NCBI RefSeq assembly: GCF_000194945.1
Contig: NZ_GL878508.1
Coordinates: 1 to 64,000 of the forward strand
Direction: 5' to 3'
Length of the DNA stretch: 64,000 nt
Source of the DNA: Streptococcus sanguinis SK1 = NCTC 7863
Lineage (GTDB): Bacteria > Bacillota > Bacilli > Lactobacillales > Streptococcaceae
Shown here: piece after piece, positions 29,019 through 38,937 of the stretch
Numbering within the stretch: the first letter of the stretch is position 1
Layout of the letters: the number at the start of each line of letters is the position of its first letter
Program-made: the position numbers and the translations under genes
Notes under the pieces: model-generated
Told to the model about the DNA's origin: nothing
Databases searched by the model: none
Seen by the model: the letters and a program-made list of their open reading frames with translations, nothing else

Positions 29019-29055
29019 TAAAACGAGGTCGGGAATTTTTCCTAACCTCGTTTTA
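29019..29055 (+). terminator. Terminator of guaB
   Basis: AAAACGAGGT and ACCTCGTTTT form a 10-bp stem with a further GGGAA/TTCC inner stem, flanked by A- and T-runs, so it may work in both directions. The next 139 bp up to recF are AT-rich with scattered TTTACA/TGTAAA motifs and no gene. Confidence 0.85.
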
Positions 29056-29194
29056 AATTTACGATTTAAATTGACATATGTTTACAATTTAAAAGACTAT
29101 AAAAGCTGTTCTAATAACAATTCGATATAATTCGTTTACACTATAAGCAATATTTTGTAAATGAAATTTACAAAAACGTAAATCTCATGTAATG

Positions 29195-30289
29195 CTAGGA
29201 TTGAGACATAATTTGTCCTTGCTGGATAGTGAAAATTTTAATATCTTGTGGAAGATTTTTTAAATGTTCTAAAGTTGTTGTAGTAATGAAAGTTTGAATA
29301 TCCTGAGAGATAGTTTCTAATAATTTTAGTTGACGGTTATTGTCAAGTTCGCTCATTACATCGTCAAGCAACAAAATAGGTGTTTCCTTTGTAATGCTTT
29401 CTATTAACTTGATTTCGGCTAGTTTCAGTGATAAAACAAGACTGCGATGCTGACCTTGGCTACCAAAGTTGGCATCCATCTGGTTGATAAAAAAAGCAAT
29501 ATCGTCACGATGAGGACCAACACCTGTATTTTTTTTGAATAGATCACGTTTACGGCTGCTTATTAAGGAAGAGCGGTAAGTTTCTTCTAAATTGTCAATT
29601 TTTTGTAAAGGAATAGATGACAGATACTTGATAGTCAACTTTTCCAGATTCTGAGAAATGTCCCAGTGCTTGTCCTGAGCAAAGCTTTCTAATTTTTGCA
29701 AAAAATCTAACCGATGCCTGATTACACGACAGCCGTAGTCAACCAGTTGCTCATCAAGGACAGTCAAGAAGGTTTCATCAACTTTATCATTAGCTTTCAG
29801 ATAGGCATTGCGTTGTTTGAGGACATGGTTGTAATTGGATAAATCTGATAGATAGACTGGCTTGATTTGTCCGAGTTCAATGTCTATAAATTTACGGCGT
29901 AGACTGGGAGAACCTTTAATCAGCTGTAAATCTTCAGGAGCAAACAGGACAACATTCATAGTTCCAATGTAGTCTGATAATTTACTTTGTTTCAAGTGGT
30001 TGACTTTTGTGATGCGACCTTTTGGTGTCAAGTTAATGTCAAGGGGAACTTTACCAGTCTTTTTTTCTAAGATACCAGAAACAAGGAGGTCATTTTCTGT
30101 AAAATGAATCAGATCCTTATCTGAGCGTGTACGGTGGCTTCTTGTCAAGGCTAGGAAATAAATAGCTTCTAAAATATTGGTTTTACCTTGTGCGTTCTGG
30201 CCTAGAAAGACATTTAAGCCAGGATGGAAGTCAATATCAGCTTCCTGATAATTTCGGAAATGCTTGATTTTTAATGATTGCAGCCACAT
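29195..30289 (-). CDS. recF: RecF, recombination mediator
   Basis: A 364-residue SMC-like ATPase that with RecO and RecR loads RecA at gaps. Walker A is [14 protein letters not shown], the signature-like [16 protein letters not shown], and Walker [15 protein letters not shown]. It begins with the typical [17 protein letters not shown]. It follows the S4-domain gene yaaA by 2 bp, the standard recF partner. Confidence 0.96.
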   Translation of the reverse strand: MWLQSLKIKHFRNYQEADIDFHPGLNVFLGQNAQGKTNILEAIYFLALTRSHRTRSDKDLIHFTENDLLVSGILEKKTGKVPLDINLTPKGRITKVNHLKQSKLSDYIGTMNVVLFAPEDLQLIKGSPSLRRKFIDIELGQIKPVYLSDLSNYNHVLKQRNAYLKANDKVDETFLTVLDEQLVDYGCRVIRHRLDFLQKLESFAQDKHWDISQNLEKLTIKYLSSIPLQKIDNLEETYRSSLISSRKRDLFKKNTGVGPHRDDIAFFINQMDANFGSQGQHRSLVLSLKLAEIKLIESITKETPILLLDDVMSELDNNRQLKLLETISQDIQTFITTTTLEHLKNLPQDIKIFTIQQGQIMSQS

Positions 30290-30291
30290 GA

Positions 30292-30690
30292 TTAGATACC
30301 AGGGAAGCGAACAGGGCTTTTAGTAGTTTTCTGCTTTTTAGGTATCCCTGTATTCTTACGCTTTTCTTTTTTAGAAGTCTGAGATTTTTTTAAATCCTTA
30401 TTCATGGCTTTGACAAGTTCAGCAACTCGTTTTTTTTCTGCGATTTCTTTCTGGTGTTGCAGAATTTCTTCTTGACTAGGAGCTGTCAGATTAATTTCAA
30501 TTCCTTGCTCAGGAAGGGAAATCCTATCATTGACACGGAGTTTTTTCCCCCGGCGGTTTTCTGGCTCACCGTTAAAAAGGACTGGATACTCACTTAGAAA
30601 TGTTTTAATTGCTCCGCCGCTTTGGATAATTCCTGTTTCTTTTAAAAGGGCTTGTAGCGTGATGTAGTCATCAAATAATTTATATTCCAT
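30292..30690 (-). CDS. yaaA: YaaA, S4-domain RNA-binding protein
   Basis: A 132-residue protein with a YaaA-type S4 domain at residues 1-70 ([24 protein letters not shown] and [18 protein letters not shown]). A basic, probably disordered tail then runs to the end ([20 protein letters not shown]). It is located immediately upstream of recF, its conserved partner position. YaaA is associated with 50S assembly; the tail is longer than in the minimal family member. Confidence 0.9.
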   Translation of the reverse strand: MEYKLFDDYITLQALLKETGIIQSGGAIKTFLSEYPVLFNGEPENRRGKKLRVNDRISLPEQGIEINLTAPSQEEILQHQKEIAEKKRVAELVKAMNKDLKKSQTSKKEKRKNTGIPKKQKTTKSPVRFPGI

Positions 30691-30877
30691 ATTTCACCTC
30701 AACCCTGTCATTATACCATATTTGTTAGTAAAAAGTGCTGAGGTGCTTTGGATAAAAGTGGAAATTTTCTCCTGTTATCAGAAAACGTTTTAATCAGCAA
30801 AAAGCTTGGTAGAACAAACAAATCAGAGGCATTTCATGATATAATAGTAGTCTATATTATTCAGTATGAGGGGCGTC

Positions 30878-32125
30878 ATGGAAATCACTAAAGGAGTTCG
30901 TCTCCATTTTATTCAATCAGAAAAATTTAAAACAAACAAAATTAAGGTTCGTTTTTCAGCGCCTATGTCCAAAGAAACAGTAGCTGGTCGGGTTTTAACA
31001 GCCAGTATGCTGGAGACTGTCAATGCTGTTTATCCTACTTCGCAGGCCTTCAGAGAACGTTTGGCCAATTTGTATGGTGCTGATTATTCAACGAGTCTTT
31101 CAAGGAGAGGATTGGTCCATTATTTAGATATCAATCTTTCTTTTGTGCGGGATAAATTTTTGAGTCGCAAGAATGTCCTGACAGATGCCATGCTTGATTT
31201 TTTGAAAGCCAGCTTGTTTTCTCCATTGGTAAGTCAGGACGCTTTTGATGAATCTGCTTTTGAAATTGAGAAGAAAAATATCTTGAATGATTTGGAAGCA
31301 GAAATTGAGAATCATTTTTATCATGTTCATCGAGAATTAGACAAACTCTTTTATGAAGAAGAGGAAATGCAGATGCCTCGTGTTGGGACGATTGAATTAA
31401 TCCAGAAAGAGACCGCTGTAAGCAGTTTTGCTGCTTTTCAGCAGATGCTTCAGGAAAATCAGATTGACTTTTTCTTTATTGGGGACTTTAATGAAGTGGC
31501 TGTTCGGGAGAAAATTCAATCTTTCAATTTTGCACCTCGTCAGCAAGAACTTCAGTTAGTTTATCAGCAAGAATATTCCAATGTTTTGCGAGAAGGATTG
31601 GAGCAGAAGGATGTGCATCAGTCAATTATTGAGTTGGCTTATCACTTCCCTATTCAGTACGGAGAGGGTGAGCACCTGCCTTTGGTCGTTTTAAATGCTT
31701 TGCTAGGTGGTTTTGCCCATTCGAAATTATTTGTCAATCTTCGTGAAAGGGAAGGGCTGGCTTATACAATTTCTAGCAATTTTGATATTTTTTCAGGAAT
31801 GATGCGGATTTACGCTGGTATTGACCGCAGCAATCGGACCAGAACAGTTGCTTTAATCAACCGACAGATTCTTGATTTGAAGCGTGGGAATTTTAGTCAG
31901 GAAGAACTGAATCAAACCAAGAAAATGCTGAGAAATTCGGTATTGTTAGCTCAGGATCGACAGAATACAATCTTAGAGAGAGCTTATATGGCTTCTGTTT
32001 TAGGGAACAAATTCTTATCTCTTGAAGCTTGGCTGAAAGCTTTGGAACAGGTTCGTAAGGATGATATTATCAAGGCAGCTGGTCTCTTAAAATTACAAGC
32101 TATTTACTTTATGGAAGGAAAATAA
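30878..32125 (+). CDS. M16-family peptidase-like protein (YfmF/YmfF type)
   Basis: A 415-residue member of the insulinase-like M16 family, but the zinc motif HXXEH is absent from its N-terminal half, as in the inactive partner of such pairs. The C-terminal half shows the family segment LNALLGGFAHSKLFVNLREREGLAYTI. It overlaps the next gene by 1 bp and should form a heterodimer with it. I chose the ATG with GAGGGG before it; a frame-matched ATG 12 bp upstream lacks that spacing. B. subtilis has the same order (ymfF, ymfH, ymfM, pgsA). Confidence 0.85.
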   Translation: MEITKGVRLHFIQSEKFKTNKIKVRFSAPMSKETVAGRVLTASMLETVNAVYPTSQAFRERLANLYGADYSTSLSRRGLVHYLDINLSFVRDKFLSRKNVLTDAMLDFLKASLFSPLVSQDAFDESAFEIEKKNILNDLEAEIENHFYHVHRELDKLFYEEEEMQMPRVGTIELIQKETAVSSFAAFQQMLQENQIDFFFIGDFNEVAVREKIQSFNFAPRQQELQLVYQQEYSNVLREGLEQKDVHQSIIELAYHFPIQYGEGEHLPLVVLNALLGGFAHSKLFVNLREREGLAYTISSNFDIFSGMMRIYAGIDRSNRTRTVALINRQILDLKRGNFSQEELNQTKKMLRNSVLLAQDRQNTILERAYMASVLGNKFLSLEAWLKALEQVRKDDIIKAAGLLKLQAIYFMEGK

Positions 32126-33420
32126 TGCAGGGAGAAGTGCTAGAAAAAATCAATTATTCAGCAGTAGGAGAAACTGTCTATCAGACAGTATTAGCAAACG
32201 GTTTGCGTGTTTTTCTTCTGCCTAAAAATGATTTTAATGAAACTTATGGGATTATCTCAACTAATTTTGGTTCAGTGGATACAGGGATTGTTTCACGTGA
32301 AACCAAGCAGGTCACTCAATATCCGGCTGGAATAGCTCATTTTTTGGAACATAAGCTTTTTGAAGGCCCGCAGGGAAAGGATCTGCTGCTGGAATTTACT
32401 AAGTTAGGGGCTGAGAGCAATGCCTTTACAAGCTTTACTCGGACCAGCTATCTGTTTTCTGCAACAGATAACATTTCAGAAAATCTACAGCTTTTGCAAG
32501 AACTGGTGCATCGGGCTGATTTCACAAAAGAATCCATTTTGCGGGAACAGGATATTATCGGCCAAGAAATCGAAATGTACCAAGATAATCCAGATTATCG
32601 TCTCTTTTTTGGAGCCTTGGCTAATCTCTATCCTCAAACATCTCTGGCAGAAGACATTGCAGGAACGAAAGAGTCCATCTCTGAGATTACCGTCGAAAAT
32701 TTGAAGGAAAATTTCAAGAACTTTTATCATCCTTCTAATATGACTTTGTTTGTGATTGGTAATTTCGATTTGGAACAGATGGCTGCAGAGATTGCTGAAC
32801 AGCAGGAAAAACTAGTTTTTGCTGGGAGTTTGGAACCTATTGAAAAAATTCCTGTTAGCCTTCACCCAGTGGTATCAACGGATACCTACCGAATGGAGGT
32901 GGCTAGTCCAAAACTGGCAGTTGGGATTCGAGGTACAGACTTTGTTGATGAATCGGAGTTGTATCGCTATAAAATCACTTTGAAACTCTTATTTGCCATG
33001 ATGTTTGGCTGGACTTCCAAGCGTTTCCAGTCCCTCTATGAAAGTGGGAAAATGGATAATTCTTTAACGCTGGAAGTGGAAGTAGAAAAAGATTTTCACT
33101 TTGTCATGTTGACGATGGACACTCAGGAACCGGTGGGACTTTCTCATCAGTTTCGCTCAGCCATCAAGAATTTTGACAAGGATCCGGATGTGACAGAAGA
33201 GCACTTGGATACGATTAAAAGTGAGATGTTTGGTGATTTTCTGCACGGTTTAAACTCGCTTGAGTATATTGCAACCCAATATGAACCGCATTTGACGGGT
33301 GAGAATCTGTTTGATTTGCCAAAAATTTTACAGGACATCAGCCTGAATGATGTGATAAAACTAGGTCATCGTTTTATCGGTCAGTGTGATATGACAGATT
33401 TTACTATTTTTCCAAAATAA
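32125..33420 (+). CDS. M16-family zinc peptidase (YfmH/YmfH type)
   Basis: A 431-residue insulinase-like peptidase with the intact metal motif HFLEH (in GIAHFLEHKLFEG) and the downstream acidic residue region. It is paired with the upstream inactive-like partner. The substrate is not known; the pair has been linked to modification or maturation of translation or membrane proteins in Gram-positive bacteria. A parS-like site lies within it. Confidence 0.87.
   Translation: MQGEVLEKINYSAVGETVYQTVLANGLRVFLLPKNDFNETYGIISTNFGSVDTGIVSRETKQVTQYPAGIAHFLEHKLFEGPQGKDLLLEFTKLGAESNAFTSFTRTSYLFSATDNISENLQLLQELVHRADFTKESILREQDIIGQEIEMYQDNPDYRLFFGALANLYPQTSLAEDIAGTKESISEITVENLKENFKNFYHPSNMTLFVIGNFDLEQMAAEIAEQQEKLVFAGSLEPIEKIPVSLHPVVSTDTYRMEVASPKLAVGIRGTDFVDESELYRYKITLKLLFAMMFGWTSKRFQSLYESGKMDNSLTLEVEVEKDFHFVMLTMDTQEPVGLSHQFRSAIKNFDKDPDVTEEHLDTIKSEMFGDFLHGLNSLEYIATQYEPHLTGENLFDLPKILQDISLNDVIKLGHRFIGQCDMTDFTIFPK
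32289..32304. other. parS-like ParB-binding site inside the M16 peptidase gene
   Basis: TGTTTCACGTGAAACC differs from the parS consensus at one position only, about 16 kb from the dnaA-parB spacer. Confidence 0.9.
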
Positions 33421-33483
33421 TTCCAGAATCGTTTTTAAAATTTTGTTAAAATAGTGAAGAATAGAAAAAAGGGAAAAGTAAGT

Positions 33484-34308
33484 ATGAGAAAAAAAACGAT
33501 AGGAGAAGTGTTGAAGCTTGCCCGGACCAATCAAGGGCTGAGCTTAGAGGAATTGTCAAAAAAGACAGATATCCAGCAGGATTTGCTGGAAGCGCTGGAA
33601 CGAAATGACTATGATTTGCTTCCTAGTCCTTTCTATGCCCGTAGCTTCTTGCGGAAATATGCTTGGGCTGTAGATTTGGATGAATCTATTATTCTGGAGG
33701 CTTACGAAGCTGGTGAGATGATAGTCTTTGATGAAGTGGCACTGGCAGCAGATGAGGAATTCAGGAGCAGAAAAAATAAAAATAAAAGCTCTTTTCTGCC
33801 CTTGTTCTATTTTCTCTTATTGGCTTTAGCTATTGCAGCTTTCGTGGCATACTATATCTGGAGCTATGCTCATACTAATTCGGTAAGTTTCAAAGCATCT
33901 GACAACAACTATAGCCTGGTTTCCTCTACAAGCACTAACAGTCAAAAGAGTTCCTTTTCTTCGGCTGAATCTAAGTCAGTTTCTTCCTCAGCTGGTAAAT
34001 TGACAGTTAGTGGAAGCGGAGATAATTTGACTGCTGAGTACAGCGGAGCAAGTCAGCCTGTCAAAGTGACCGTTTCTGTGGAGCAAACAACCAATTTGGT
34101 AAGCATAAGCGATTCAGAACTAGCCGAAGGTATCACCTTATCTCCTGAAAAATCAAGCCAGACGGTTGCTCTTGAGCCAGGCAATAAGTATCTTATTACG
34201 TTAGCACCTGTTAAAGGAGCAACTGTGACGATAGAGGGACAAAAACTAGATACTTCGGCTTTGACTAGCGATAGTGGAACCATTAGTTTGAACATTACGA
34301 AAGGATAA
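33484..34308 (+). CDS. rodZ: RodZ/YmfM-like helix-turn-helix membrane protein
   Basis: A 274-residue bitopic protein. An N-terminal Cro/C1-type HTH (TIGEVLKLARTNQGLSLEELSKKTDI) and Tyr-rich segment precede a basic stretch (FRSRKNKNKSS), one membrane helix (FLPLFYFLLLALAIAAFVAYY) and a Ser-rich then beta-rich outer domain. RodZ links MreB or cell elongation to the wall. I chose the ATG giving MRKKTIGEV; GGGAAAAG lies upstream. It is followed by pgsA, as in many Firmicutes. Confidence 0.9.
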   Translation: MRKKTIGEVLKLARTNQGLSLEELSKKTDIQQDLLEALERNDYDLLPSPFYARSFLRKYAWAVDLDESIILEAYEAGEMIVFDEVALAADEEFRSRKNKNKSSFLPLFYFLLLALAIAAFVAYYIWSYAHTNSVSFKASDNNYSLVSSTSTNSQKSSFSSAESKSVSSSAGKLTVSGSGDNLTAEYSGASQPVKVTVSVEQTTNLVSISDSELAEGITLSPEKSSQTVALEPGNKYLITLAPVKGATVTIEGQKLDTSALTSDSGTISLNITKG

Positions 34309-34324
34309 AAACGAAGGGAATCCC

Positions 34325-34864
34325 ATGAAAAAAGAAAATATTCCAAACGCCTTAACTCTTGTCAGGATTGCTTTAATCCCTGTATTTGTTGTGATTTTAA
34401 CATTCGGTCATTCTTACACCATGCATATCTTGGCAGCTTTTATCTTTGCTTTTGCCAGTATAACTGATTATCTGGATGGTTATTTGGCTCGAAAGTGGGA
34501 AGTTGTAACAAATTTTGGTAAATTTGCTGATCCCATGGCTGATAAGCTTTTAGTGATGTCTGCTTTTATCATGTTGATCGAGATGAAAATGGCTCCTGCC
34601 TGGGTTGTGGCTATTATTATTTGCCGGGAATTGGCAGTAACAGGTCTACGCTTGCTTTTAGTGGAAACAGGCGGTACAGTCTTAGCGGCTGCTATGCCTG
34701 GTAAAATCAAGACCTTCACGCAGATGTTTGCTATTATTTTTCTACTGATTCATTGGACTCTCTTAGGGCAAATCCTTCTGTACATCGCTTTAATCTTTAC
34801 GATTTATTCTGGATATGACTACTTCAAGGGAAGTGCCTATCTCTTTAAAGATACCTTTAAATAA
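34325..34864 (+). CDS. pgsA: PgsA, CDP-diacylglycerol-glycerol-3-phosphate phosphatidyltransferase
   Basis: A 179-residue integral enzyme making phosphatidylglycerol-phosphate. The CDP-alcohol phosphotransferase motif DXXDGXXAR-8-GXXXDXXXD is present as DYLDGYLARK followed by GKFADPMADK. It overlaps nothing but is 1 bp from the ecfA1 start, so it is operonic with the ECF genes. Confidence 0.95.
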   Translation: MKKENIPNALTLVRIALIPVFVVILTFGHSYTMHILAAFIFAFASITDYLDGYLARKWEVVTNFGKFADPMADKLLVMSAFIMLIEMKMAPAWVVAIIICRELAVTGLRLLLVETGGTVLAAAMPGKIKTFTQMFAIIFLLIHWTLLGQILLYIALIFTIYSGYDYFKGSAYLFKDTFK

Positions 34865-34865
34865 T

Positions 34866-35702
34866 ATGGAAAATATCATCGAAGTAAGAAATCTTAAGTA
34901 CAAATACGATAGTGAGTCTGAGAATTACACTTTAAACGATGTCTCCTTTCAGGTAAAAAAAGGGGAATGGCTGTCTATTGTCGGTCATAATGGCAGTGGA
35001 AAATCAACCACAGTTCGTTTGATTGACGGTCTTTTAGAAGCGGAAAGCGGAGATATTATTATCTCAGGCGATAAGCTGACAGCTGAAAACGTCTGGGAAA
35101 AGCGTCGACAGATTGGCATGGTATTCCAAAATCCAGATAATCAGTTTGTCGGTGCAACTGTAGAAGACGATGTAGCCTTTGGTTTGGAAAATCAAGGGCT
35201 GGACTATGATCTGATGGTAGAGCGAGTCCAGCAGGCATTAGAGTTTGTCGGCATGCAGGATTTTAAGGAGCGTGAACCAGCTCGTCTTTCTGGAGGCCAG
35301 AAACAGCGGGTAGCTGTTGCAGGTGTCGTAGCTCTAAGACCGGATATTATTATTTTGGATGAAGCAACTAGCATGTTGGATCCAGAGGGGCGTTTGGATC
35401 TTATCCAGACCGTGAAAAAAATTAAAGATGGTAATCAGCTGACCGTCATTTCTATCACTCATGACCTGGATGAAATAGCCTTAAGCGACCGTGTTTTGGT
35501 CATGAAAGAGGGTCAGGTTGAATCTACTGCTACCCCGAGAGAACTTTTTTCTCGAGAAGATTTGGAAGAGCTAGGATTGGATCAGCCATTTGTTAATCAG
35601 GTAAAGGCGGCTTTGCGTCAGTCAGGGCTTCCTCTGCCAGACTCTTACTTAACAGAAAAAGAATTGCAGGATCAACTATGGGTATTACTCTCAAAAATGT
35701 AA
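34866..35702 (+). CDS. ecfA1: EcfA1, energy-coupling-factor ATPase
   Basis: A 278-residue ABC ATPase of the group II ECF vitamin transporters. It has Walker [10 protein letters not shown], signature LSGGQKQRV and Walker [13 protein letters not shown]. It pairs with EcfA2 and EcfT and serves many S-components (for riboflavin, folate, biotin and others) encoded elsewhere. Start chosen at [14 protein letters not shown]. The 3' end overlaps ecfA2 by 25 bp. Confidence 0.95.
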   Translation: MENIIEVRNLKYKYDSESENYTLNDVSFQVKKGEWLSIVGHNGSGKSTTVRLIDGLLEAESGDIIISGDKLTAENVWEKRRQIGMVFQNPDNQFVGATVEDDVAFGLENQGLDYDLMVERVQQALEFVGMQDFKEREPARLSGGQKQRVAVAGVVALRPDIIILDEATSMLDPEGRLDLIQTVKKIKDGNQLTVISITHDLDEIALSDRVLVMKEGQVESTATPRELFSREDLEELGLDQPFVNQVKAALRQSGLPLPDSYLTEKELQDQLWVLLSKM

Positions 35703-36517
35703 GTTATACTTATCAAGCTGGTACTCCTTTTGAGGGACCAGCGCTTTTTGGAGTGGATTTGGAGATAAAATCCGGCAGCTATACCGCTCTTATCGGTCAT
35801 ACAGGCAGTGGTAAGTCAACCATTCTCCAGCTTTTAAATGGCTTGCTGGTTCCCAATCAGGGCAGTGTTGAAGTAGGCAGTACAGTCATCACAGCTGATT
35901 CTGTCAATAAAGACATTAAACAGGTGCGCAAGAAGGTCGGTCTAGTCTTTCAATTTCCGGAAAGTCAAGTTTTTGATGAAACAGTTTTGAAAGATGTGGC
36001 TTTTGGTCCTCAGAATTTTGGTGTTTCTAAGGAAGAAGCGGAAGCTTTGGCGCGTAAAAAGCTACACTTGGTCGGGATTTCTGAGGATTTGTTCAATCGC
36101 AGTCCTTTCGAACTTTCTGGTGGCCAGATGCGTAGGGTAGCCATCGCTGGTATACTAGCCATGGAGCCCGATATCTTGGTTTTGGACGAGCCGACAGCAG
36201 GACTTGATCCATTTGGTCGAAAAGAACTGATGAGGCTCTTTGAAGAGCTGCATCGTGCCGGTATGACCATTGTTTTGGTAACACACCTAATGGATGATGT
36301 AGCCAACTTTGCTGATACAGTCTATGTTTTAGATAAGGGCAGAGTAGTCAAGAGCGGTCAGCCTGCTCAGGTCTTTCAAGATCTTGATTTTATGGAGAGT
36401 ATTCAATTGGGTGTTCCTAAGATTACAAAATTTGCTCACGAATTGGCGGAGAAAGGGATGAATTTCTCGCATTATCCTATTACAATTGAAGAATTCAAGG
36501 AGATCTTGCATGGATAA
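35678..36517 (+). CDS. ecfA2: EcfA2, energy-coupling-factor ATPase
   Basis: A 279-residue partner ATPase: Walker [11 protein letters not shown]-loop QFPESQVF, signature [13 protein letters not shown], Walker [14 protein letters not shown]. Overlaps both ecfA1 and ecfT. Confidence 0.95.
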   Translation: MGITLKNVSYTYQAGTPFEGPALFGVDLEIKSGSYTALIGHTGSGKSTILQLLNGLLVPNQGSVEVGSTVITADSVNKDIKQVRKKVGLVFQFPESQVFDETVLKDVAFGPQNFGVSKEEAEALARKKLHLVGISEDLFNRSPFELSGGQMRRVAIAGILAMEPDILVLDEPTAGLDPFGRKELMRLFEELHRAGMTIVLVTHLMDDVANFADTVYVLDKGRVVKSGQPAQVFQDLDFMESIQLGVPKITKFAHELAEKGMNFSHYPITIEEFKEILHG

Positions 36518-37304
36518 GTTGATTTTAGGTCGCTATATTCCCGGAAATTCAATCATCCATCGTTTGGATCCGCGGAGCAAGTTGCTGGCGATGTTTCTTT
36601 TTATTCTATTAATTTTCTGGGCTAATAATCTTGTGACCAATCTGCTGTTGTTTGTTTTCGTTTTTAGTCTGGTCTTGCTGTCTAAGGTTCCTTTGAAGTT
36701 CTTTTTAAAGGGTATCCAGTCTATGGTGTTTATCATAGCTTTTACCACCTTGTTCCAGCTGTTTTTGACCTCGGGAGGGGCCACAATCTTCCGATTCGCT
36801 TTTATCAGAATTACAGAACTAGGACTGTCACAGGCTGGCATTATTTTTAGCCGCTTTATTCTGATTATTTTCTTTTCTACTCTTCTGACTCTGACAACGA
36901 CACCCTTAAGCTTGTCTGATGCCGTGGAGTCTTTGCTGAAACCTCTAAAGGTTTTCAAGGTGCCAGCACATGAGATTGGCCTGATGCTTTCTATGAGCCT
37001 GCGCTTCGTTCCAACTTTGATGGATGATACTACTCGGATTATGAACGCCCAGAGGGCGCGTGGTGTTGACTTTGGCGAGGGAAAACTTGTTCAAAAGGTT
37101 AAATCTATTATTCCCATTCTAATCCCTTTATTTGCTTCCAGTTTTAAAAGGGCGGATGCTCTAGCTATTGCCATGGAAGCGCGCGGCTATAATGGAGGTG
37201 AAGGTCGGACACGTTTTCGCCGTTTGGCATGGAAAAGAAATGACAGCCTGGCTATTATTAGCTTACTTATATTTGGTATTCTACTTTATATATTGAAAAA
37301 CTGA
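36510..37304 (+). CDS. ecfT: EcfT, transmembrane component of the ECF transporter
   Basis: A 264-residue polytopic protein with five to six hydrophobic segments. Two Ala-Arg-Gly coupling motifs are present, in [10 protein letters not shown] and MEARGYNGG, which contact the two ATPases. I chose the ATG at 36510 because AAGGAG precedes it by 8 nt. It overlaps ecfA2 by 8 bp. Confidence 0.94.
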   Translation: MDKLILGRYIPGNSIIHRLDPRSKLLAMFLFILLIFWANNLVTNLLLFVFVFSLVLLSKVPLKFFLKGIQSMVFIIAFTTLFQLFLTSGGATIFRFAFIRITELGLSQAGIIFSRFILIIFFSTLLTLTTTPLSLSDAVESLLKPLKVFKVPAHEIGLMLSMSLRFVPTLMDDTTRIMNAQRARGVDFGEGKLVQKVKSIIPILIPLFASSFKRADALAIAMEARGYNGGEGRTRFRRLAWKRNDSLAIISLLIFGILLYILKN

Positions 37305-37449
37305 CCTGCTGTTTAAAGTGTTTTTAGAGAATAGTATAAGTTAAACTTGTCTATTTTTTACTTGGTCAAAGAAAATATTTGGCAAAAAAGCTCTAAAAGT
37401 CTGTTTTTAACGTCTAAACTAAATGTTCTTGTAACGTTTGACTTGGTAA

Positions 37450-37490
37450 TGTAACTTTTTGGTAATATTTTATGTGTAAGATAGTATTAT
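37450..37490 (+). promoter_or_regulatory. WalR (VicR) type box and promoter of the LysM gene
   Basis: TGTAAC (37450-37455), five T, GGTAAT (37461-37466) match the WalR direct repeat TGTWAH-N5-TGTWAH with one mismatch. A TATTAT -10 at 37485-37490 follows at a fitting distance. Cell-wall LysM proteins are commonly WalRK-controlled, so the assignment is reasonable. Confidence 0.55.
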
Positions 37491-37514
37491 CACCGAAAGG
37501 AGAATTACTTTTTA

Positions 37515-38105
37515 ATGAACAAAAAAACAGCAAAATGGACTTTAACAGGTGCAGTCGCTGCAGCGGCTTTCTTGGTTTCAGGTATTGCAAATGCTGAGAC
37601 CTATACAGTTGAAGCCGGTGATACTTTATCAGCTATTGCTAACGAAAAAAATACAACTCTTGAGAAATTAGTAGAGTTAAACAAAATTGCAGATCCAAAT
37701 CACATCCGTGTTGGTCAAATCTTGGAACTTGGAAATAGTGCCAAAACGTCTGAAACAAGCGTAGCAGCAACTGCAACTCCCGTAAATAATTATGCAGCAC
37801 CTGCAGCAACAGCTAATTCAGCAGCAACTTCAGGAGGCCTTGTACTTAGCAATGGTAATACCGCTGGTGCAACTGGTTCTTATGCAGCATCACGTATGGC
37901 AGAAATGACTGGTGTTCCTGCATCAACTTGGGAAGCTATTATTGCCCGTGAATCAAATGGTCAAGTAGATGCTTACAACCCTTCAGGTGCTAGTGGTCTT
38001 TTCCAAACGATGCCAGGTTGGGGATCAACAGCTACTGTTGATGATCAAATTCAATCAGCATATAGTGCCTACAGTGCTCAAGGACTTTCAGCTTGGGGCT
38101 ATTAA
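37515..38105 (+). CDS. Secreted LysM protein with transglycosylase-like C-domain
   Basis: A 196-residue secreted protein. A signal peptide (about 1-27) ends at ANA. One LysM domain follows (about 29-72, [20 protein letters not shown] and RVGQILELG), then a Thr/Ala linker and a C-terminal lytic-transglycosylase-like domain. The last contains [29 protein letters not shown], with the conserved Glu in RES. It is likely a peptidoglycan-binding autolysin or remodelling enzyme. It is monocistronic with a WalR-type promoter and a strong terminator. Confidence 0.9.
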   Translation: MNKKTAKWTLTGAVAAAAFLVSGIANAETYTVEAGDTLSAIANEKNTTLEKLVELNKIADPNHIRVGQILELGNSAKTSETSVAATATPVNNYAAPAATANSAATSGGLVLSNGNTAGATGSYAASRMAEMTGVPASTWEAIIARESNGQVDAYNPSGASGLFQTMPGWGSTATVDDQIQSAYSAYSAQGLSAWGY

Positions 38106-38114
38106 GATAGAAAT

Positions 38115-38143
38115 AAAAAAACCACAGAAATCTGTGGTTTTTT
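38115..38143. terminator. Terminator of the LysM gene
   Basis: AAAACCACAGA and TCTGTGGTTTT stem around AA, flanked by A- and T-runs. Confidence 0.9.
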
Positions 38144-38238
38144 AGTTTACATAAAATTGACAATTTATAAGCAGAAAATGATAGTGTAGATAAAGATTTA
38201 AAGGTAACAATCTTATCTATATTGACAGCTGTGTAAAG

Positions 38239-38886
38239 TTATGAAAAGTGTTCTTTCAATATTTTTAAAATGTAGTTAGGAGAATTAGCTAGCAAATCTG
38301 CTCCATTTTCTAGCAACTCTTTTTGGCTGCCAAAGCCCCAAAGGACTCCTAAAGTTGAGATTCCTACTTCTTTACCGCCAATCATATCAAACTTTGTATC
38401 ACCTATGATTATGGTTTCTTCTGGATTTGCATCCAGTGTTCGCAGAGCTCGGCGCAGAACATCTGCTTTGTGGAACGAATCAGGAAGTGAGCCAAAAATA
38501 TCATCAAATTGGTCAGAGATAGCTAGATTTGCTAATAAATCTTGTGCTGTGGGTTGATTTTTACTCGTTGTTACATAAATCTGATAGCCGGCTTCTTTTA
38601 ACTGTGTCAGCAATTCTGGTATCCCTTCATAGAGGCGAACGCCCCAGATGCCTTTTTCCTTATAGAAGCTGCGATAATAGTTAATTGCTTCTGGGACTTG
38701 GCTTTCTTCAAGAACAGAAGCGAAGCTTACTTCCAGAGGCGGCCCCATAAAACTTTTGATAATACTTTCTTCAGGGCACTCTTTTCCAAGTTGTTTAAAA
38801 CTGTATTCAAAGGATTTTTGGATGCCCTTTGAACTGTCAACTAAAGTTCCATCCAAATCAAAGAAGATATATTTCAAATGGCTCAT
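38239..38886 (-). CDS. HAD-superfamily hydrolase, phosphoglycolate-phosphatase type
   Basis: A 215-residue HAD phosphatase. Motif I is FFDLDGTLVDSS, motif II TTSKNQPT (Thr/Ser), and motif III/IV GDTKFDMIGGKEVGISTLGVLWGFG, all intact. The substrate could be a nucleotide or sugar phosphate and is not determined by sequence. It is convergent with the LysM gene and separated from sdaAA by a palindrome. Confidence 0.88.
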   Translation of the reverse strand: MSHLKYIFFDLDGTLVDSSKGIQKSFEYSFKQLGKECPEESIIKSFMGPPLEVSFASVLEESQVPEAINYYRSFYKEKGIWGVRLYEGIPELLTQLKEAGYQIYVTTSKNQPTAQDLLANLAISDQFDDIFGSLPDSFHKADVLRRALRTLDANPEETIIIGDTKFDMIGGKEVGISTLGVLWGFGSQKELLENGADLLANSPNYILKILKEHFS

Positions 38887-38918
38887 TTTGTCTCCTTGTT
38901 TACTATCTAGTAAATCTA

Positions 38919-38936
38919 CTTGACAAATTTGTCAAG
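38919..38936. repeat. 18-bp perfect palindrome between sdaAA and the HAD gene
   Basis: CTTGACAAATTTGTCAAG lies just beyond the sdaAA stop and upstream of the HAD gene. It contains TTGACA on both strands. Because it has no T-run, an operator is more likely than a terminator. Confidence 0.55.
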
Positions 38937-38937
38937 G

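Noticed and set aside
29056..29194. Promoter-like TTGACA and TTTACA hexamers after guaB
   Set aside because: The spacer lies between convergent 3' ends with no gene to drive; no correctly spaced -10 was found.
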